Below are positions 60,201 through 64,000 of a stretch of 64,000 nt of DNA, in pieces. Under the pieces are notes generated by a model. It saw nothing but the letters and a program-made list of their open reading frames with translations, was not told the origin of the DNA and did no database searches. The stretch is from NCBI GenBank assembly GCA_046350655.1, contig JAXMAB010000010.1, forward strand, positions 124,001-188,000. The letters are read 5' to 3'. Source of the stretch: JAEUHO01 sp046350655 (GTDB taxonomy: Bacteria > Planctomycetota > PLA2 > JAEUHO01). Both the position numbers and the translations under genes were made by a program. Within the stretch, counting starts at the first letter, position 1. Each line of letters begins with the position of its first letter.

Positions 60201-60989
60201 GTGCGCCGCTACCTCCGCCTCTACCTGCACTTCCTGCGCTTCACGTTCGCGCGGTCGGCCCAGTTCCGCCTCGACTTCGGCTTCCGCGTGCTGATGGACA
60301 CCCTGTGGTACGGCCACTACCTCGTGTTCTTCGCCGTGCTCGGCGCCGCGACCCCGTCGCTCGGCGGCTGGGACGTCCACCAGGTGCGGGTGTTCACCGG
60401 GACGTTGTTCGTCGTGGACGCGCTCCAGATGACGTTCGTCGCGAACGGCATGTGGACGTTGCCCATGACGATCAACCGCGGCGACCTCGACTACCACCTC
60501 GTCCGGCCGGTCTCGACGCTCTTCTTCGTCACCGCGCGCGAGATCTCTGCGTCGTCGTTCGTGAACCTGATGATGGCGGCGGGGGTCCTCGCGTGGGCCC
60601 TCGCGACCTACCCCGGGCCGATCCCGACGTCGACGCTCGTCGTCTTCGTCGCGATGCTGCCCCTGGGCCTCGCGATCCACGCGGCGTTGCACCTCGTGTT
60701 CCTGGTGCCGCAGTTCTGGACGCAGTCGTCGAAGGGCCTGCGCGACGTCTTCTGGTCGGCGGTCAACTACGCGTTCCGCCCCGACGGCATCTACCGCGGG
60801 TACCTCCGCCGCCTGCTCACGACGTTGCTGCCGCTGGCGGTGATCGCGTCGTACCCGGCGCGCGTCGTCTTCGAGGGCCCGCGACCGGGCCTCGTGCTCC
60901 ACATCCTGGCCGCGGCCGTGGGGTCGTGGGCGTTCGCGATCTGGCTGTGGGGGCGCGGGCTGCGCGCCTACGGCAGCGCGTCGTCGTGA
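60201..60989 (+). CDS. ABC-2 family permease subunit 2
   Basis: 262-residue permease with six TM helices, paralogous to the preceding gene. It starts LRLYLHFLRFTFARSAQFRLDF and contains INRGDLDYHLVRPVSTLFFV, the matching coupling segment. GTG 60201 is one base after the upstream stop. It completes the exporter. The next gene (rmlC) is convergent with only 4 bases between stops. Confidence 0.88.
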   Translation: MRRYLRLYLHFLRFTFARSAQFRLDFGFRVLMDTLWYGHYLVFFAVLGAATPSLGGWDVHQVRVFTGTLFVVDALQMTFVANGMWTLPMTINRGDLDYHLVRPVSTLFFVTAREISASSFVNLMMAAGVLAWALATYPGPIPTSTLVVFVAMLPLGLAIHAALHLVFLVPQFWTQSSKGLRDVFWSAVNYAFRPDGIYRGYLRRLLTTLLPLAVIASYPARVVFEGPRPGLVLHILAAAVGSWAFAIWLWGRGLRAYGSASS

Positions 60990-60993
60990 CGGT

Positions 60994-61548
60994 CTACTGC
61001 CGCGGGGGCACGGGCGGGTAGCCCTGGGCGCGGAGCGGCAGGGCCGCCGCGTCCTTCGGCGACACCGAGGGATCGGTGACGGGCCACCCGATCGCGAGGT
61101 CGGGGTCGTGCCACGCGATGCGGATCTCGTCCGACGGGTCGTACGGCGTCGTGACCTTGTACTCGACGTCGGCCGTGTCGGAGAGCACGCAGAAGCCGTG
61201 CGCGAGGCCCGCCGGGACCCAGAGCTGCAGCGGCGGGTCGGCGGTGAGCGTCGCGCCGAACCAGCGGCCGTAGGTCGGCGAGCCGGGGCGCAGGTCGACG
61301 GCGACGTCCCAGATCTCGCCCGCGACCACGGAGACCAGCTTGCCCTGGGGGCGTTGCCGCTGGGCGTGGAGGCCGCGGAGCGTGCCGCGCACGCTGCGCG
61401 ACCGGTTGTCCTGCACGAACGGGCCCGGGATGCCCGCGTCGGCGTAGCGTTGCGCGTGCCAGGTCTCGAGGAAGAACCCGCGGCCGTCCCTGAAGACCTT
61501 CGGCTCGACGAGCAGGACGCCCTCGATCGGGGTGGCGACGACCCTCAC
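60994..61548 (-). CDS. rmlC: dTDP-4-dehydrorhamnose 3,5-epimerase
   Basis: 184-residue cupin-fold epimerase of dTDP-L-rhamnose synthesis. Family motifs: VFRDGRGFFLETWHAQRY, RGTLRGLHAQ with the catalytic His, GEIWDVAVDLR, and GLAHGFCVLSD with conserved Tyr later in VEYKVTTPYD. Length fits. GTG 61548 overlaps the rmlA stop (GTGA). Last gene of the rmlB-rmlA-rmlC operon. Confidence 0.94.
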   Translation of the reverse strand: MRVVATPIEGVLLVEPKVFRDGRGFFLETWHAQRYADAGIPGPFVQDNRSRSVRGTLRGLHAQRQRPQGKLVSVVAGEIWDVAVDLRPGSPTYGRWFGATLTADPPLQLWVPAGLAHGFCVLSDTADVEYKVTTPYDPSDEIRIAWHDPDLAIGWPVTDPSVSPKDAAALPLRAQGYPPVPPRQ

Positions 61549-62423
61549 GTGCGCGGGCCCTCCTCGAGCCGCCGGCGGAGGTACTCGCCGTAGGCGCTCT
61601 TGCCCATGCCCTCGGCGGCCCGTCGGACGCCGGCCTCGTCGAGCCAGCCCTGCTGCCAGGCGATCTCCTCGAGGCACGCGACCTTGAGCCCCGTGCGCTC
61701 CTCGAGCGCGTGGACGAACTGCGACGCCTGGAGCAGCGACTCGTTGGTCCCGGTGTCGAGCCATGCGTAACCGCGGCCGAGCCGCTGCACGCGCAGGGTG
61801 CCACGGCGCAGGTACTCGCGGTTGACGTCGGTGATCTCCAGTTCCCCGCGGGCCGAGGGGCGCAGCGCGGCGGCGATCGCCGGCGCGTCGCCGTCGTAGA
61901 CGTACAGGCCCGTGACCGCCCAGCGCGAGCGCGGCGCCTTCGGCTTCTCCTCGAGCGACACCGCGCGGCCCGCGGCGTCGAACTCGACGACCCCGTACCG
62001 CTCCGGGTCGCGGACCTGGTACGCGAACACGGTCGCGCCGGGCCCGCTCCGCACGGCGTGCCCGAGCACGTCCGGGAGCCCGTGGCCGTAGAAGAGGTTG
62101 TCGCCCAGCGCGAGCGTGCACGGGCCGCCGGCGAGGAACTCGCGGCCCAGCAGCAACGCCTGCGCGATGCCCTCCGGCTTCGGCTGCGTCGCCCACGCGA
62201 TCCGCAGCCCGAACGACGCGCCGTCGCCGAGCAGGCGCCGGAACGCCTCCTGCTCGTGGGGCGTCGTGATGACGAGCACGTCGCGGATGCCCGCGAGCAT
62301 CAGCGCGGACAGGGGGTAGTAGACGAGCGGCTTGTCGTAGACCGGGAGCAGCTGCTTGCTCACGGCCTTGGTGACGGGGTGGAGCCGCGTCCCGGCGCCG
62401 CCCGCGAGCAGGATGCCCTTCAT
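61545..62423 (-). CDS. rmlA: Glucose-1-phosphate thymidylyltransferase
   Basis: 292-residue nucleotidyltransferase forming dTDP-glucose from glucose-1-phosphate and dTTP. The N-terminus MKGILLAGGAGTRLHPVT is the nucleotide-binding signature; LGDNLFYGHG binds metal; EEKPKAPRSRWAVTGLYVYD and WLDTGTNESLLQAS are sugar-binding. ATG 62423 overlaps the rmlB stop (ATGA). Substrate would come from Pgm. Confidence 0.96.
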   Translation of the reverse strand: MKGILLAGGAGTRLHPVTKAVSKQLLPVYDKPLVYYPLSALMLAGIRDVLVITTPHEQEAFRRLLGDGASFGLRIAWATQPKPEGIAQALLLGREFLAGGPCTLALGDNLFYGHGLPDVLGHAVRSGPGATVFAYQVRDPERYGVVEFDAAGRAVSLEEKPKAPRSRWAVTGLYVYDGDAPAIAAALRPSARGELEITDVNREYLRRGTLRVQRLGRGYAWLDTGTNESLLQASQFVHALEERTGLKVACLEEIAWQQGWLDEAGVRRAAEGMGKSAYGEYLRRRLEEGPRT

Positions 62424-63490
62424 CGACGTTCCCCCGTGGGGAGCACGCCGAGGCGCTCCCGGTCGTAGCCCTTCGACTGGACGGCGGCGCACCACGCGCC
62501 GTGCGTCAGGTACCACGCGACGGTCGCGTCGATCCCGCGCTCGAACGTGTGCGTCGGCGCCCAGCCGAGCTCCGCGCGCGCGCGCCGCGCGTCCACCGCG
62601 TACCGCCGGTCGTGGCCGGGGCGGTCGGTGACGTGGCGCACGAGGTCGAGGTAGCGCCCCGTGGCGCGCGGCCGCTGCCGCTCGAGCGCCGCGCAGATCG
62701 CCTCGACCACCTGGAGGTTCGTCCGCTCGGCGTCGCCGCCGAAGAGGTAGCGCTCGCCCGCGCGGCCGTGCTGCAGCGCGAGGAGCAGGCCGCGGGCGTG
62801 GTCGTCGACGTGGAGCCAGTCGCGCACCTGCCGACCGTCGCCGTAGACCGGGAGCGGCTTCCCCTCGAGCGCGTTGAGCGTCATGAGGGGGATCAGCTTC
62901 TCGGGGAACTGGTAGGGCCCGTAGTTGTTCGAACAGTTCGTGACGACGACGTGCAGGCCGTACGTCTCCTTGTACGCCGCCGCGAGGTGGTCCGCGGCGG
63001 CCTTGCTCGCGGCGTAGGGCGACCGCGGCGCGTGGGGCGAGCGTTCGTCGAAGCGGCCCTCGGCGCCGAGGGTCCCGAACACCTCGTCGGTGGAGACGTG
63101 CACGAAACGGAACCGCGCGCGCTCCGCCGGCGGCAGCGCGTCGGCGTGCGTGCGCGCGCCGACGAGCATCTCGTGGGTGCCGACGATGTTGGTGCGGACG
63201 AACTCGCGGGGACCGTCGATGGAGCGGTCCACGTGGGACTCGGCGGCGAGGTGGAGCACGAAGCGCGGGTCGAACCGGGCGAACGTGTCCGCGACGCGGG
63301 CGGGGTCGGCGATGTCGCCTTCCACGAACGCGAACCGCGGGTCCGGTTCGAGGTCGGCGAGGCTCTCGCGGTGGCCGGCGTAGGTCAACGCGTCGAGCAC
63401 GACCACGCGCCACGGGGTCGTCGCGAGGGCGGCGCGCACGACGTTCGAGCCGATGAAGCCGGCGCCGCCCGTGACGAGGAGCGTGTCCAT
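62420..63490 (-). CDS. rmlB: dTDP-glucose 4,6-dehydratase
   Basis: 356-residue extended SDR that converts dTDP-glucose to dTDP-4-keto-6-deoxyglucose. NAD-binding VTGGAGFIGSNVV at the N-terminus, LAAESHVDRSIDG, STDEVFG with Thr-Asp-Glu catalytic residues, and YAASKAAADHL with Tyr-x3-Lys. Length fits (355-360). ATG 63490 chosen; a Gly-rich stretch upstream gives no better start. First gene of the operon; rmlD is absent from the window. Confidence 0.96.
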   Translation of the reverse strand: MDTLLVTGGAGFIGSNVVRAALATTPWRVVVLDALTYAGHRESLADLEPDPRFAFVEGDIADPARVADTFARFDPRFVLHLAAESHVDRSIDGPREFVRTNIVGTHEMLVGARTHADALPPAERARFRFVHVSTDEVFGTLGAEGRFDERSPHAPRSPYAASKAAADHLAAAYKETYGLHVVVTNCSNNYGPYQFPEKLIPLMTLNALEGKPLPVYGDGRQVRDWLHVDDHARGLLLALQHGRAGERYLFGGDAERTNLQVVEAICAALERQRPRATGRYLDLVRHVTDRPGHDRRYAVDARRARAELGWAPTHTFERGIDATVAWYLTHGAWCAAVQSKGYDRERLGVLPTGERR

Positions 63491-63853
63491 GGGAACCACC
63501 CGGGTCGCGGTGGGGGGGCCGACGACGTCCCCGGGCCCCCGGGGTCCGTGGTGGCTCCTCATCCGCTCCCGCCGCCATGATCCCCGGAACCCCTCCGGGC
63601 GGCAACATCACGCGCCCGTCGCCCTCTCCTCGGGACCCGTCGCCCCCGTCGTGCGGCGTCCGACCTTCGCGCGCGGTCCCCGCAGGGCGTCGAGCCCCCT
63701 TGTCGCCCGCGAATCGCGTCGGGCCTCACGTTGTGTCCCTTGGTAGCGAGCGCCGGAACCGCCGCGCGAGGAGATGACCGTGGCAGCGCCAAGATGGAGA
63801 CGCCCGGCCGATTTCTCGGCCGGGCGTCGAGGATCAGCGCAACCGAGCGATCG
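63491..63853. other. 363-base spacer upstream of rmlB
   Basis: No supported gene. It must hold the rmlB promoter (minus strand) and contains the terminator of the outer-membrane barrel gene at its far end. Nearly all of it is C/G-rich without a clear TA-N3-T box. Confidence 0.5.
63799..63828 (-). terminator. Intrinsic terminator of the outer-membrane barrel gene
   Basis: Perfect 13-bp stem GACGCCCGGCCGA / TCGGCCGGGCGTC with a 4-base loop (TTTC on the plus strand), ending 25 bases past the barrel gene stop. On the minus strand it is followed by TCTCCATCTTGG, a weak U-tract. Confidence 0.75.
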
Positions 63854-64000
63854 TCAGAGCGCGAGCTGCCACTGCAGGCGGATCAGCACCGCGTCGCTGT
63901 CGAACGTCGAGTTGTACCCGGCGTACGTGTCGGCGAGCGCGTTGCTGTCGTCATCGCCCTCGGGGGTGATCATCGCCACGTCGAGGGTCACCTTGTCGGC
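63854..64000 (-). CDS. Outer-membrane beta-barrel protein, C-terminal fragment
   Basis: The last 48 codons of a minus-strand gene that runs off the window. The visible sequence includes KVTLDVAMITPEGDDDSN and ends LIRLQWQLAL then TGA. Alternating hydrophobic and polar residues in a final strand with aromatic and Leu at the end is typical of porin-like outer-membrane barrels. The start and size are outside the window. A terminator hairpin follows. Confidence 0.6.
   Translation of the reverse strand, partial: ADKVTLDVAMITPEGDDDSNALADTYAGYNSTFDSDAVLIRLQWQLAL

Noticed and set aside
63491..63798. Short open frames upstream of rmlB
   Set aside because: Arg/Pro/Ser-rich translations on both strands, no start signals and no similarity I recognise; more likely promoter and untranslated sequence.

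Overview
The window is about 64 kb of very GC-rich (well over 70%) bacterial chromosome, densely coded, with many GTG starts and ATGA/GTGA stop-start overlaps. No rRNA, tRNA, CRISPR array, integrase or transposase was seen. Gene content (secreted DUF1080/LamG-like TPR proteins with a transmembrane Ser/Thr kinase, DUF3604, DUF4132, caspase-like proteins, EF-hand proteins, a CorE-type sigma factor) fits a high-GC environmental Gram-negative such as Planctomycetota or Myxococcota. The phylum is an inference; RND efflux, TolC-like and outer-membrane barrel genes make a diderm envelope certain.

Region by region. 1-3.9 kb: HupE/UreJ membrane protein, secreted DUF3604 protein and an outer-membrane transporter-like protein (+). 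4.1-16.4 kb: a minus-strand copper/silver operon reading TolC-like lipoprotein, multicopper oxidase, CorE-like ECF sigma factor, Cu(I) P-type ATPase, His-rich secreted protein, RND adaptor, CusA-type RND pump, lipoprotein. 16.7-23.8 kb: PNGase F-like protein with a PDZ domain, divergent PP-loop protein, TSUP permease, thymidine kinase, PAS histidine kinase and a DMT transporter with a His-rich tail. 23.9-30.2 kb: NAD-dependent formate dehydrogenase fdsGBA-fdsD with divergent fdhD. 30.2-33.3 kb: DUF4132 protein plus a small partner. 33.4-40.8 kb: a five-gene translationally coupled operon with an A-B-A-B duplication of TPR/jelly-roll secreted proteins, ending in a membrane Ser/Thr kinase. 40.9-48.2 kb: phosphoglucomutase, a MASE1-PAS sensor and a large hybrid histidine kinase. 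48.2-54.8 kb: a coupled cassette of caspase-like/EF-hand/PDZ protein, DUF900 hydrolase, second caspase-like protein with a DUF4384-like region (two apparent single-base deletions) and a phospholipase D-like lipoprotein, all predicted exported. 54.8-61 kb: EF-hand membrane protein, secretin-N-like protein and an ABC-2 exporter. 61-63.5 kb: dTDP-sugar genes rmlB-rmlA-rmlC. The window ends in the C-terminus of an outer-membrane barrel gene with its terminator.

How the genes work together. The copper operon covers all compartments: ATPase for cytosolic Cu(I), oxidase and His-rich protein for the periplasm, RND/OMF for export across the outer membrane, and a sigma factor whose cysteine layout suggests direct metal sensing. 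The formate dehydrogenase cluster carries its own FdhD sulfur-transfer factor. The most unusual systems are the caspase-hydrolase-caspase-PLD cassette and the ABAB TPR/jelly-roll-kinase operon; neither matches a system I can name. At the DNA level there are recurring GC-rich palindromes built on GCGAGGCCCGG, and TA-N3-T boxes six bases before several start codons that lack a Shine-Dalgarno, which suggests leaderless transcription.
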